A stretch of DNA of 64,000 nt from Proteobacteria bacterium bin106 (GTDB lineage Bacteria > Bdellovibrionota_B > Oligoflexia > Oligoflexales > Bin106): positions 38,568-102,567 of the forward strand of contig MPNI01000005.1 of the NCBI GenBank assembly GCA_002238945.1. Direction: 5' to 3'. Positions 1 to 8,962 of the stretch are shown here, one piece after another (positions within the stretch are counted from its first letter, which is position 1; each line of letters opens with the position of its first letter). The position numbers were made by a program, and so were the translations under genes. The notes under the pieces were generated by a model. The model saw only the letters and a program-made list of their open reading frames with translations, was not told the DNA's origin and did not search any database.

Positions 1-471
1 AACTCCGAGATGATCTATTTTTGGCTAACTGATATACACATAGATATATGCTTGAATCTTGCCACTCATCGTGTCGGCATATTACACAAAGACGCAAACA
101 ATGCCATACATACCTATTGCAGCATCTATAAACGCCAAAAACTTCGCCTATTACTACTGCCTTTCAAACGTAAGGTGTTCGCTATAGATGCCAAAAATAA
201 TCACACCATACCACCAGCTGCAAAGCTTAACACCTCATTTCTTGTCGCACTAAGAAATGCTTTTCCAAATGAACAGCTATGGTTAAATCTTAATCTTAAA
301 AAGGTATCTTGTGATACTACATATCTTAGTACAACAGAAAGAAACATGATCAAACAGCTTGGCTTTATCACTCACTCTCTACCAAGTGAACCTTGTCTTT
401 CTTTAATTGACCTTCAACGAGAATACGATAACCCTCACCATCGAAGCATCTATATGGGGCGAAGATTATAA
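1..471 (+). CDS. Hypothetical protein, 5'-truncated by the window edge
   Basis: The reading frame is open from base 1, and the first ATG is at 10. The visible 153-156 residues may therefore be only the C-terminal part of a longer protein. I see no catalytic motif, membrane segment or signal peptide. The sequence is mixed alpha/beta with a basic stretch near residue 45 (KRQKLR) and ends IYMGRRL. It runs towards the minus-strand protease array, and a hairpin lies between them. I do not recognise the family. That it is a gene is supported by its length, by the absence of a competing frame and by the hairpin after its stop. Confidence 0.55.
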   Translation, partial: NSEMIYFWLTDIHIDICLNLATHRVGILHKDANNAIHTYCSIYKRQKLRLLLLPFKRKVFAIDAKNNHTIPPAAKLNTSFLVALRNAFPNEQLWLNLNLKKVSCDTTYLSTTERNMIKQLGFITHSLPSEPCLSLIDLQREYDNPHHRSIYMGRRL

Positions 472-479
472 GAGCTCCT

Positions 480-507
480 AGCTAAAAGCAAACAGCTAAA
501 AGCAAAC
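480..507. repeat. Tandem repeat, 14 bp x 2
   Basis: The unit AGCTAAAAGCAAAC occurs twice head to tail, directly before the hairpin at 508-535. It is one of many perfect short tandem duplications in this window. Confidence 0.85.
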
Positions 508-535
508 AGCTGCATCAGCAAAAAGTGATGCAGCT
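508..535. terminator. Hairpin between convergent genes, probable bidirectional terminator
   Basis: AGCTGCATCA and TGATGCAGCT form a perfect 10-bp stem around an 8-nt loop. It lies between the stop of the first + strand gene and the stop of the first protease gene on the minus strand. Neither side has a clean U-tract; the minus-strand side is T-rich (GTTTGCTTTT). Termination is inferred from position. Confidence 0.5.
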
Positions 536-588
536 CAATCTCCTTTATAGTCTGGATTTACCCACAAACTATCTGTCTTATATACTCT

Positions 589-1737
589 TTACTTTTGAGG
601 TAACCCCAAAAGATTCAACATAGCAAAATGCTTGTTAATGATATCTCTTATATCAGAAGCAAGGTAAGGCAAAATATAAACAAAACTCACGTTGCTGCAT
701 ATGAGTATTCTATTTTTAAGAAGGGGTATATGTCTTTCGAATACATTCAGTGGTTTGATTTCACCATGTCTTTTAATACCCATTCCAACGCTGCTATGCA
801 CAACCAAGCCACCTATTATAATCCCCATAACTTGAATGTGACCATCTACATCGGTATAAAGTGGTGCACCAGAATCTCCACTGCAGATCATCGATGATTT
901 TATCTCACTATCTACATGACTCACTGTCTTTGAAGGTGTTTTAGTATCTTCTGTTTGTTTCGTAAGCCTCGGAACCGTAATGCCTACATCTTTGTGGTCT
1001 TGCTTTTCAAAAAATCTTTTTATACGTTTTGGAAAACGTGAAAAATAATTATTCTTTAGTGATGGATGAAGCTTATACCACCAAGGCAGTGAAATGATGG
1101 TGTTACGAAATGTATTATTCTTTTCAAGTTGGTCTAGATGTTGTAACGAATATAATGTTAAAGCTGCTTGACGAAAATAATTATTTTCGTCACCATAAAT
1201 GTCTTCACTGCCTTCTTCTTTGTGATCAATCTTAGGAATTTTTTTACTATAAAGTTCTTCTGAACCTCCACGTCCTTCTGCCCATACATCTAGGGCTTTA
1301 TCAGGATAAGTAGTAGCCATAGGTAAAGGTTTTGGAAAGTCTGATTCAGCCATTTCAGAGTCAGTTAATCCCTCATTAAATATCAGGACAGCAACATCAC
1401 TACTACCCACCTGATAGACTTTTTCAACATCAAACGCTTTTATTTGATCATTTCTAAAAGCTGTGGGTACATCCAAAAGAATTTCATAATGATAAACTTC
1501 TGATGACACACAATGATAAGCTGTCAGTACAACACCTCTTTGGATATATACTCCATCACATTCAGCTTGAGCATCATCATTTGTTATTAATATTTTCACT
1601 GTAGCAGTTGTTTGAAGATAACCAGAAGCCTGAGGCAAGCTGTCAGGGCCGATAACATTCAACTGTGAAGTGCTTTCTATGCCACAACTCACCATAGTAA
1701 GACTGATAAACACAATGATCAAAGGTACACATCTCAC
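589..1737 (-). CDS. S1 (trypsin-fold) serine protease-like lipoprotein, paralogue 1 of 4
   Basis: This is a predicted secreted lipoprotein with a chymotrypsin-fold triad. The signal peptide ends MVSCG, with Cys18 as lipidation site. The triad is His75 in LTAYHC (canonical TAAHC), Asp114 in SSDVAVLIF and Ser289 in GDSGAPL. Cys60/Cys76 match the conserved Cys42-Cys58 disulfide, and Cys285 matches Cys191. The residue at the specificity position 189 is Met, so classic trypsin specificity is not expected. At 382 residues it is longer than a bare protease domain (about 230), with an insert near residues 160-275. The start is GTG (CAC on the + strand at 1735-1737), preceded by a GGAGAGGAA-type ribosome site. 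Its C-terminal 12 or so residues differ from those of the other copies. Substrate is unknown. Confidence 0.85.
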   Translation of the reverse strand: MRCVPLIIVFISLTMVSCGIESTSQLNVIGPDSLPQASGYLQTTATVKILITNDDAQAECDGVYIQRGVVLTAYHCVSSEVYHYEILLDVPTAFRNDQIKAFDVEKVYQVGSSDVAVLIFNEGLTDSEMAESDFPKPLPMATTYPDKALDVWAEGRGGSEELYSKKIPKIDHKEEGSEDIYGDENNYFRQAALTLYSLQHLDQLEKNNTFRNTIISLPWWYKLHPSLKNNYFSRFPKRIKRFFEKQDHKDVGITVPRLTKQTEDTKTPSKTVSHVDSEIKSSMICSGDSGAPLYTDVDGHIQVMGIIIGGLVVHSSVGMGIKRHGEIKPLNVFERHIPLLKNRILICSNVSFVYILPYLASDIRDIINKHFAMLNLLGLPQK

Positions 1738-1950
1738 TTCCAGTTCCTCTCCATTTAAAGACTAACAGTACTATGATCACATAGTGGACTTGATGAATGA
1801 TTCAAATATCTATGACTAGATACTGTCTTATAAGCAATATATATGCCAAAGTGATAACATTGGCTATGACCTCCATAACCTTAATAAGATCTTCAAACTC
1901 ATCTCTTTTTACAGCAGGCAAGTCATAACTCTGAACACTAAGCACTATGC
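1738..1950. repeat. Intergenic segment duplicated at 3088-3301
   Basis: The spacer upstream of protease 1 is nearly identical to the one upstream of protease 2. Both begin with CTTCCAGTTCCTCTCC and share the runs GACTAACAGTACTATG and GATACTGTCT. The duplicated unit is therefore gene plus upstream region, about 1.35 kb, which points to recent segmental duplication. Confidence 0.85.
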
Positions 1951-3087
1951 TCAGCGCGTAGCATCTTGAAAATGATCATCAATAATATGTTTTATATCAG
2001 AAGCAAGGTAAGGCAAAATATGAGGAACACTCACGTTGCTGCACATGAGCATCCTCTTCATAAGAAAGGAATTGGGCATATGTCTTTCAAATACATTCAA
2101 TGGTTTGATTTCACCATGTCTTCTTATACCCATCCCAACGCTGTTATGCACAACCAAGCCACCTATTATAATCCCCATAACTTGGATGTGACCCCCCACA
2201 TCGGCATAAAGCGGTGAACCAGAATCTCCGCTACAAATCATCGATGATTTTATCTCACTATCTACATGACTCACAGTCTCTGAAGTTGCTTTAGTATCTT
2301 CTGTCTGTTTCGTAAGCCTCGGAACCGTAATGCCTACATCTTTAAGACCTTGCTTTTTCAACTTCCTTTTTACACGTTTTGGAAGACGTGAAAAAAAACC
2401 ATTCTTTAGTGATGGATGAAGTTTATACCACCAAGGCAGTGAGATGATTACGTTACGAAATGTATCATTTTTCTCAAGATCGTCTAAATGTTGTAGCGGA
2501 TATAATGTTAAAGGCGCTTGACGAAAACAATTATTTTCATCACAATAAAATTCTTTAATGCCTTCTTTTTTGTGATCAACCTTAGGGATTCTCTTACTAT
2601 AAAGTTCTTCTGAACCTCCACGTCCTTCTACCCATACATCTAGAGGTTTATCAGGATAAGTAGTAGCTATAGGTAAAGGTTTTGGAAAGTTTGATTCAGC
2701 CATTTCAGAGTCAGTTAATCCCTCATTAAATATCAGGACAGCAACATCACTACTACCCACCTGATAGACTTTTTCAATATCAAACGCTTTTTCTTCAACA
2801 TTTCCAGAAGTTGTAGGTACATCAAAAATAATTGCATAATGATGATCTTTTAATAACGTACAATGATAAGCTGTCAGTACAACACCTCTTTGGATATATA
2901 CTCCGTCACATTCAGGATTAGAATCACCATTTTTTATTGATATTTTCACTGTAGCAGTTTTTTGAAGATAACCAGAAGCCTGAGGCAAGCTGTCAGGGCC
3001 GATAATATTCAACTGTGAAGTGCTTTTTGTGCCACAACTCACCATAATAAGACTGATAAACACGATGGTTAAAGATACACATCTCAC
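1951..3087 (-). CDS. S1 serine protease-like lipoprotein, paralogue 2 of 4
   Basis: This is the closest relative of paralogue 1 and is nearly co-linear with it over 378 residues. The lipobox is MVSC with Cys18. The triad is His75 (TAYHC), Asp114 (SSDVAV) and Ser289 (GDSGSPL). The segment at residues 105-160 is almost unchanged between the two copies, while residues 77-100 and 176-190 differ more. Position 189 is again Met. It starts with GTG in the same RYGTGAGA context as copies 1 and 3. Copies 1 and 2 and their leaders form the youngest duplication in the array. It is probably exported and anchored in the outer membrane or on the surface; the target is unknown. Confidence 0.85.
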   Translation of the reverse strand: MRCVSLTIVFISLIMVSCGTKSTSQLNIIGPDSLPQASGYLQKTATVKISIKNGDSNPECDGVYIQRGVVLTAYHCTLLKDHHYAIIFDVPTTSGNVEEKAFDIEKVYQVGSSDVAVLIFNEGLTDSEMAESNFPKPLPIATTYPDKPLDVWVEGRGGSEELYSKRIPKVDHKKEGIKEFYCDENNCFRQAPLTLYPLQHLDDLEKNDTFRNVIISLPWWYKLHPSLKNGFFSRLPKRVKRKLKKQGLKDVGITVPRLTKQTEDTKATSETVSHVDSEIKSSMICSGDSGSPLYADVGGHIQVMGIIIGGLVVHNSVGMGIRRHGEIKPLNVFERHMPNSFLMKRMLMCSNVSVPHILPYLASDIKHIIDDHFQDATR

Positions 3088-3301
3088 TTCCAGTTCCTCT
3101 CCATTTAAAGACTAACAGTACTATGGTCACATAGTGGACTTGATGAATGATTCAAATCCTCTTGACTAGATACTGTCTGATAAGCAATATATATGCCAAA
3201 GTGATAGCATTGGCTATGACCTCCATAACCTTAATAAGATCTTCAAACCCAGCTCTTTTTACAGCAAGGCAAGTAACAATTCTGAACACTAAGCACCATG
3301 C
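3088..3301. repeat. Intergenic segment, second copy of the one at 1738-1950
   Basis: It is near-identical to 1738-1950, with a few substitutions. Conservation of non-coding sequence shows that the duplication is recent. It may also mean that both copies keep the same promoter. Confidence 0.85.
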
Positions 3302-4399
3302 TCAGCGCTTAGCATCTTGAAAATGATCATCAATAATGTATCTGATCTCAGAAGCAAAACCAGGTAATATTTGAGCAATACTCAAATTACTGCAGATGAA
3401 TAACTTGTTAAGAAAAACGATTCTTTCTAAGATATTCAGTTGCTTAATTTCACCATTTTTTATAACAATACTGCTAGGAACTATAAGAGTATCCGTTACA
3501 ATTCCTACTACCTGGATGTGACCACCCACAACTGTATAAAGCGGTGCACCAGAGTCTCCATTGCAAATCATAGATGATGTGATATAATCTTCGCCTACAG
3601 CATCTGTAGCTGTTGAGGTTATGATACTATCTTGTTTTTGTGCTGTGTTGCGATGTTGACTCAATCTTGGCACAGTCATACCTAAATCTTTACGGCCTTT
3701 TTCATGGATAAACATATGCAAATGATGAGAAAGACGTGAAAAATAATGGTTTTTTAGCAATGAATTAAGTCTATACGGCCAAGGCAGCGGTGAGGTGATT
3801 GTGTTACGAAATGCCTCATTACTCCCCAGATGCTCTATATATTGCTTAGGATATAATGTTAAAGATGCTTGACGAAAATGCTCATTATCATCATAGACAT
3901 GTTTTATTCCTCCAAATCCTTCTGCCCATACATCTAAAGGCTTATCAGGATAAGTCATTACCACAGAAGCAGGTTTTGGAAAGTCTGATTTAGTTATTTC
4001 AAAATCTGTTAATCCTTCATTAAAAATCAAAACAGCAAGATCGCTGTTACTCACTTGATAGATTTTTTCAATATCAAAGACTGTTTTTTTATAATTTTTC
4101 CAAGCAATAGGTAGGTCAAAAAAAACTTTAACATTACGATTATTCTTTGAAGATACACAATGATAAGCCGTCAGTATAACACCTTTTTCAATATATACCC
4201 CACCACAAAGATTTTTTTCAAATTTTTTCTCAGAAATCTCTTCTTCTGCTATCACTTTCACCGTGGCAGTGATCTGAAGATCACTCAAGACCTGAGGTAC
4301 ACTGTCAGGGCCGATAATATTCAATTGAGAAATCATTTCTCTACCACAGCTCCATAACACCATACTTATAAACATAATGACTAAAGATACATATCTCAC
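3302..4399 (-). CDS. S1 serine protease-like lipoprotein, paralogue 3 of 4
   Basis: This is a more divergent member of the array, 365 residues long. The signal peptide ends LWSCG with Cys18. The triad is His80 (LTAYHC), Asp120 (NSDLAVLIF) and Ser283 (CNGDSGAPL). It shares GPDS.PQ after the lipid anchor, PDKPLDVWAEG and the C-terminal AS[ED]I+.IIDDHF with the other copies. The start is GTG with AGGAATAGGAA upstream. All catalytic residues are kept, so it is likely active. Divergence lies mostly between residues 160 and 275, the region that probably sets specificity. Confidence 0.85.
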   Translation of the reverse strand: MRYVSLVIMFISMVLWSCGREMISQLNIIGPDSVPQVLSDLQITATVKVIAEEEISEKKFEKNLCGGVYIEKGVILTAYHCVSSKNNRNVKVFFDLPIAWKNYKKTVFDIEKIYQVSNSDLAVLIFNEGLTDFEITKSDFPKPASVVMTYPDKPLDVWAEGFGGIKHVYDDNEHFRQASLTLYPKQYIEHLGSNEAFRNTITSPLPWPYRLNSLLKNHYFSRLSHHLHMFIHEKGRKDLGMTVPRLSQHRNTAQKQDSIITSTATDAVGEDYITSSMICNGDSGAPLYTVVGGHIQVVGIVTDTLIVPSSIVIKNGEIKQLNILERIVFLNKLFICSNLSIAQILPGFASEIRYIIDDHFQDAKR

Positions 4400-4538
4400 T
4401 TCCTATTCCTTTTTATGTAAAAATCCTGCGCTAAAATCATACATTTTACCATCATAGTCTTTGTTTAGCTCACAAGACTGTGATCACTCTGCTAGCAGAA
4501 GTAAATATGTAAAAACGCTAAAAGTGATAATAAATACA

Positions 4539-5630
4539 TCACCGAAACGTTTCAAAATGCGTGTAGATAATGCGTCTTATCTCAGAGGCAAAATCAGCTA
4601 AGATATGAACCACACCCACGTGACTGCATGTGAGCTTTATCTTTCGAAAAAAGCTCAAATTTCTTTCTAAAATATTAAGTGATTTAATCTCATTATTTTC
4701 TAAACCAATACTGTTAGGAACCATAAGAATACTAGTTATAATGCCCACTACCTGAACGTGATTATCTACAATCGTATAAAGAGGTGCACCAGAATCTCCA
4801 CTGCAAATCATCGATGATTTAACATAAGATTCTGGGTTATCTACAGCATCAACTGCTGTAGAAGCTGTGCTGCTGTTTTGTGTCATATTGCGATATATAC
4901 TCGGCCTTGGAACAGTGACTCCTATAGCGTTGCGGTTTTGAATACTTTTTAAAGCAAGAGAGGCATAATAATTGCTAACCTGTCGATACATCTTTTCCCA
5001 CCAAGACAAAGATATGCTGGCTTCAGGATATACATAACTCTTTTTTACAAGATCTAAATGTTGCGGTGCATACAACGTTAAAGGTGCTTGACGAATATGT
5101 TTTATATTATCACTATCATAATATTCATGTGTGCCGCCTAATCCTTCTGCCCATACATCTAGGGGTTTATCGGGATAACGATCTATCATGGCAAGAGGTT
5201 CTGGAAAACCTGGTATAAGCATAGATAAAGACGATAACCATCCTTCTTTAAAAATCAGCACGGCAATATCACTGTTATCAACACGATAGACCTTATCAAC
5301 ATCAAAAGCTATTTTTTCATAAACTTCTGAAAAAGGTGAAACTATATCCAATACAATCTTAAAACGAGACTCCTCTGAGCTCACACAATGATAAGCTGTT
5401 AAAACAACTCCTTTTTTAATATAGACTCCACCACAATCATGTTGAAATGTTCTCTCAGAAATATCATTTTCTACTACCACAGTCACTGTGGAAGTGGTCT
5501 GAAGTTCACCAAAAACCGGAGGTACACTGTCAGGACCAATTATATGCAATTGTGAACTATCTTCTCTACCACAACTCCATACAATCATCATCAAACTTAA
5601 AAATACCATGGCTCTATATACATATTTCAT
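4539..5630 (-). CDS. S1 serine protease-like lipoprotein, paralogue 4 of 4
   Basis: This is the most upstream member on the minus strand. I place the start at ATG 5630, because GGAG lies six bases before it; a GTG four codons upstream has no ribosome site. The signal peptide ends VWSCG (Cys20 from this start). The triad is His81 (LTAYHC), Asp121 (NSDIAVLIF) and Ser280 (CSGDSGAPL). Compared with copies 1-3 it carries a small insertion after IFKEG. It may be the first gene of a shared transcript running down to copy 1, but the 140-215 bp gaps allow separate promoters. Confidence 0.85.
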   Translation of the reverse strand: MKYVYRAMVFLSLMMIVWSCGREDSSQLHIIGPDSVPPVFGELQTTSTVTVVVENDISERTFQHDCGGVYIKKGVVLTAYHCVSSEESRFKIVLDIVSPFSEVYEKIAFDVDKVYRVDNSDIAVLIFKEGWLSSLSMLIPGFPEPLAMIDRYPDKPLDVWAEGLGGTHEYYDSDNIKHIRQAPLTLYAPQHLDLVKKSYVYPEASISLSWWEKMYRQVSNYYASLALKSIQNRNAIGVTVPRPSIYRNMTQNSSTASTAVDAVDNPESYVKSSMICSGDSGAPLYTIVDNHVQVVGIITSILMVPNSIGLENNEIKSLNILERNLSFFRKIKLTCSHVGVVHILADFASEIRRIIYTHFETFR

Positions 5631-5732
5631 GTGATTCTCCACTACATTGATAACTACTCATAATCTGATCATGACAGAGTCATATATTTATTTTTTACTC
5701 ACTCAAAGTATGTGCTCCAAAAAATAGCTGTA

Positions 5733-6839
5733 TTACTGATGATCATCAGAATTTTTAGCTGGATATCCCACTATCACATCATCTGACTCAGCTGGCTCAT
5801 ACCAGCTGTCTTGGACATTTAAAAAAAGTAAGTCTAAAATATAGTAAGGATTCAAAGAGTCAAAAGACTCTTGAAGTATTTGATAGAGTTCCTCACTAGC
5901 TGTGCGGATCGTTTCTTGATTTAAGGAAAAAAAATAAGAAAGATCACCAACAATCTTATCATCAACTGGAGGATAAGAATACGAGGAATAACGAAAGTAA
6001 CGGATATTGTATAGCCAAAGCAATGTTGCATAGAGATCATTACCACCAAAATGGTCCTGTATGGTCTCTTTAAGACGCCTTTGGTCTGCGTCTAAATCAT
6101 CTAAACTTTTTTGATACAAATCAGCTACGTGGCTACGATGCTTTAAAAGCTCACTACGGCCTAACAGTTCACTTAAAGAACTCTCACCATCCCAAAATAA
6201 GCTATCCCATTGAAATATATGATCCAATAACTCTTGGTCTTCATGAGGATGATTTTCTGCAACAAACATAACCTTCCACTGGGGAGGTGTATTCGGTGGA
6301 GGTAAAGGATGATGAGATGGAACAGAATGTTGATAAGTCTTTAAATCATAATCAGAGTTTTCTGTTTCTGTATGCACCTGTGATAGATCTAAGTTAGATC
6401 CTACAGAGGTAGCAAACATAGACCCTCTCTCTGTTTTCTTAGCAAACCATAACACACCGCCTACCACAGCCAAACTATAGATGACCTCAGATCTCAAGAA
6501 TTTGGGTAACGAGTGAAAACCCCGCAAAATCTTATGCACCTGAGTCAATGGCATAGTTAAAGACATAGCTAAAGAAGATGCCATCACAGCAGAAGCACTT
6601 TGTTCTAAAAGCCGTTCCTTATTCCCTTCCTTGTGCTCCAAATCCACCCATGCAGATGATGGCAACATGGGGGAATGTTCGTTAGCGTAACTCAACGATA
6701 TATGTACCAGCATAAACATAAACCATACCACAACCACTATAGCATATTTGAAAATGAATGCCACATAGCTCGGCTGTATGGTAGTATGGATGTCTTTGTT
6801 ATCTTTACTAGTATTTTTATCACGTACTTTAATGATCAT
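5733..6839 (-). CDS. Hypothetical membrane or secreted protein
   Basis: I do not recognise the family. The start at 6839 has AAGGA about ten bases upstream; an ATG eight codons earlier does not. A basic N-terminal stretch is followed by a strong hydrophobic segment (VVVVWFMFMLV) ending near YANEH, which could be an uncleaved anchor or a late signal peptide. A second weak hydrophobic segment (VIYSLAVVGGVLWF) follows near residue 130. A proline-rich linker (PLPPPNTPPQW) separates this from an acidic helical C-terminal half. It lies between the protease array and ychF, all on the minus strand. Confidence 0.65.
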   Translation of the reverse strand: MIIKVRDKNTSKDNKDIHTTIQPSYVAFIFKYAIVVVVWFMFMLVHISLSYANEHSPMLPSSAWVDLEHKEGNKERLLEQSASAVMASSLAMSLTMPLTQVHKILRGFHSLPKFLRSEVIYSLAVVGGVLWFAKKTERGSMFATSVGSNLDLSQVHTETENSDYDLKTYQHSVPSHHPLPPPNTPPQWKVMFVAENHPHEDQELLDHIFQWDSLFWDGESSLSELLGRSELLKHRSHVADLYQKSLDDLDADQRRLKETIQDHFGGNDLYATLLWLYNIRYFRYSSYSYPPVDDKIVGDLSYFFSLNQETIRTASEELYQILQESFDSLNPYYILDLLFLNVQDSWYEPAESDDVIVGYPAKNSDDHQ

Positions 6840-6932
6840 CTGATGTTTTTCCTTATCTATCATGACGTAAACGTATATGAAATAGGTTTAAAATATGAAA
6901 CCTATTTCAGTGCTTATAAGTTCTTTTGTTTG

Positions 6933-6959
6933 AGCTCTTAAAAGCTCATCTTAAGAGCT
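6933..6959. terminator. Hairpin downstream of ychF
   Basis: AGCTCTTAA and TTAAGAGCT form a perfect 9-bp stem around a 9-nt loop, about 20 bases after the ychF stop. No U-tract follows on the minus strand, so terminator function is inferred from position alone. Confidence 0.4.
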
Positions 6960-6980
6960 ATGCTGAAACAACTGTGGAAC

Positions 6981-8147
6981 TTAAAAATTCTGAGATTTAC
7001 CTGCCTTAGATACATGATGACGAAACTCTATAACATCATCATCTTCTACCACATAATCTTGTCCTTCGATACGTAGTAGACCCTTTTCTTTAAGAGCTAA
7101 TTTGGTTTTGTATGTCACTAAATCACTTACCTTATACACCTCCGCAGCAATAAAACCTTTAGCAAAATCAGAATGAATCATCCCTGCAGCATCTCGAGCT
7201 CGAGTTCCCAAAGGAATAGTCCAAGCACGAGTCTCTTGTGCCCCTGCTGTAAAGTAATGCATCAAAGACAACAGCAAGTAGGCTTGAGCACTTAAACGTT
7301 CTAAGCCGGAATAGTCAAGCCCTAATGATGCTAACATCTCTTTTTTATCATCAGCAGATTCCAACTCACTGATCTCTGCTTCAATTTTAGCTGAAAGCAC
7401 TAAATGAGAAGATCCTTGTGAGCAAGCATACTCAGATACCTCTTTGATGTATGCCTCTGCTTGAGTGTGATGAGAAGGATCATTGAAATAGCTTTCTTCA
7501 ACATTGCAAACATAGAGCTGTTTTTTAGCTGATAACAAATGAAGATCTTTAAAAATCTTCTGAATAACCTCACTGCGATCTTTACTGCGATGAGCTAAAA
7601 AATAACTTCTTGCTGTTTGTAGCGATACAAGATGCTGACATAGTTCTTCTAGAATCTGTAAATACTCTTTAAGCTCTTTTGTAGAAGTGGTTTTAGCAAG
7701 TTTACGTTTTTTCTCAAGATGCTTCTCCACTGTGTCACAGTCAGCAAGAATAAACTCTATATCAATGGTTTCCATATCTCTAAGAGGATCACATCCCCCT
7801 GACACATGCATCACTTGATCATCATCAAAACAACGTACCACATGAATAAGAGCATCCACTTCACGAATATGCCCAAGAAACTGATTGCCTAAGCCTTCTC
7901 CTTTAGAAGCTCCCTTCACCAAACCAGCCACATCTGTAATTTGTAACGTAGCAGGAACAATCTTGGCACTGTCAAATATCTTAGCAAGGATCTCCAAACG
8001 CGGCTCAGCAATATCAGCATGGGCTGTACTGGGATCAATGGTGCAAAATGCATAATTTTCACTAGCCACCTGGCTCTGTGTAAGAGCATTAAACAATGTG
8101 GATTTACCCACATTAGGCAAGCCAACAATGCCACAACGTAATGACAC
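6981..8147 (-). CDS. ychF: Redox-regulated ATPase/GTPase YchF
   Basis: YchF (Obg-related, TRAFAC class) binds ribosomes and favours ATP in characterised bacteria. The P-loop is GLPNVGKST (residues 9-17). Switch II is DVAGLVKGASKGEGLGNQFLG. The NKxD position is NVEES, the degenerate form (NVxE) typical of YchF. The C-terminal TGS domain contains FTAGAQETRAWTI and MIHSDFAKGFI. At 388 residues it is slightly longer than the usual 363 or so. The start is GTG at 8145-8147 with TAGGAG eight bases upstream. The usual neighbour pth is not visible. Confidence 0.97.
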   Translation of the reverse strand: MSLRCGIVGLPNVGKSTLFNALTQSQVASENYAFCTIDPSTAHADIAEPRLEILAKIFDSAKIVPATLQITDVAGLVKGASKGEGLGNQFLGHIREVDALIHVVRCFDDDQVMHVSGGCDPLRDMETIDIEFILADCDTVEKHLEKKRKLAKTTSTKELKEYLQILEELCQHLVSLQTARSYFLAHRSKDRSEVIQKIFKDLHLLSAKKQLYVCNVEESYFNDPSHHTQAEAYIKEVSEYACSQGSSHLVLSAKIEAEISELESADDKKEMLASLGLDYSGLERLSAQAYLLLSLMHYFTAGAQETRAWTIPLGTRARDAAGMIHSDFAKGFIAAEVYKVSDLVTYKTKLALKEKGLLRIEGQDYVVEDDDVIEFRHHVSKAGKSQNF

Positions 8148-8700
8148 AGCTCATTCTCCTATTAACTAAGTCATAAGTTATATATCCACAGATAACAAAC
8201 ATATAAACAACAATGGACATAACGAACTTCACTAAACATATTTCACTAAACGAGCAGGTTGGCTGGTTGTTCATGCCAAAATACGATTTTACCAAATCTT
8301 GTCCTCTATCCCCAACCTTAAGGCAATCTCTTGATATCTTCAAACACATACCCTCTCCACTTATCAGCATCCTCTTACTTCTTTAAAATGTCTAACAGTA
8401 TCTTACGAGGATCAAACATCAGCGAACGCTCCGTCAATGAAAGCATTTGCAATATGGTACATACTGATGTGCCAACAGTTGTGCATAGCCAAATGGCTAT
8501 GCTTTTTGCAATCAATATTGTTTAACATGATGGTCTTTTTGTGTTTAATCACTATTCCGTAACCACACCCATATCCCATATAAAAAGCTCACTGCAAAAA
8601 CCAATCCGTCCCATGCTGTCTCTCATGCCCACACAACCTTTCTTGCCTGATATCAACCGTAAACACATCTACCCATGAACTGCAAGTTCTAACCGGCCAG
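8148..8700. other. Gene-poor region upstream of ychF
   Basis: There is no convincing gene over about 550 bp. It holds one clear + strand terminator (8483-8507). A short minus-strand frame of about 47 codons runs through 8383-8525 and ends TERSLMFDPRKILLDILKK-stop; it looks like a protein C-terminus but has no recognisable family. Confidence 0.5.
8483..8507 (+). terminator. Rho-independent terminator, + strand, no assigned gene
   Basis: GCATAGCCA and TGGCTATGC pair perfectly with a tiny loop and are followed by TTTTT. This is the most canonical intrinsic terminator noted in the intergenic regions. No protein-coding + strand gene precedes it, so a short RNA ending at about 8507 is possible. 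Confidence 0.7.
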
Positions 8701-8962
8701 CGATTATTAACCCCCCTACACCAGATCTGCCATAAAGCGCTTATTTTTACCCATTGGCACAGTCATTTACATAACGATCTAGATGGTTCGCACTGACTTT
8801 TGGGTAATGCCAAACTCTCTGTGCAGCTTCATGCTTGATGACACACTTCCACAGCGAGGACAAGAAAGACTTTTTCTTTTTATCCCCCCAGCCTGTAGAT
8901 TTAAACCATTCCGCAAAAACATGATCATCTGGAAACGTGTCAAAAAATTCGGTTGTCATCAT
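8700..8962 (-). pseudogene. Decayed IS1595-family transposase fragment
   Basis: The minus-strand frame from 8962 reads EFFDTFPDDHVFAEWFKSTGW, which resembles the N-terminus of IS1595-type transposases. The following zinc ribbon is in the +1 frame: CPRCGS, then MKLHREFGITQKSVRTI, ending at a TAG at 8779-8781. The switch falls in a run of six G (C on the + strand, 8884-8889); five would keep the frame open into CPRCG. After the stop, MGKNKRFM in another frame may be a trace of the GGKxKNKH region. Most of the DDE domain is gone, and I see no terminal inverted repeats. Family assignment rests on the motif order. Confidence 0.6.

Noticed and set aside
628..897. + strand frames opposite the protease genes (also at 1966 and 4160)
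   Set aside because: They are antisense shadows that recur only because the protease genes are duplicated.
8113..8370. Minus-strand frame of 85 codons across the ychF start
   Set aside because: It overlaps ychF in another frame and has no motif or conserved start; best seen as chance.
8383..8525. 47-codon minus-strand frame ending FDPRKILLDILKK
   Set aside because: It resembles a protein C-terminus but has no start, family or neighbour to support it; kept only as a note in the spacer.
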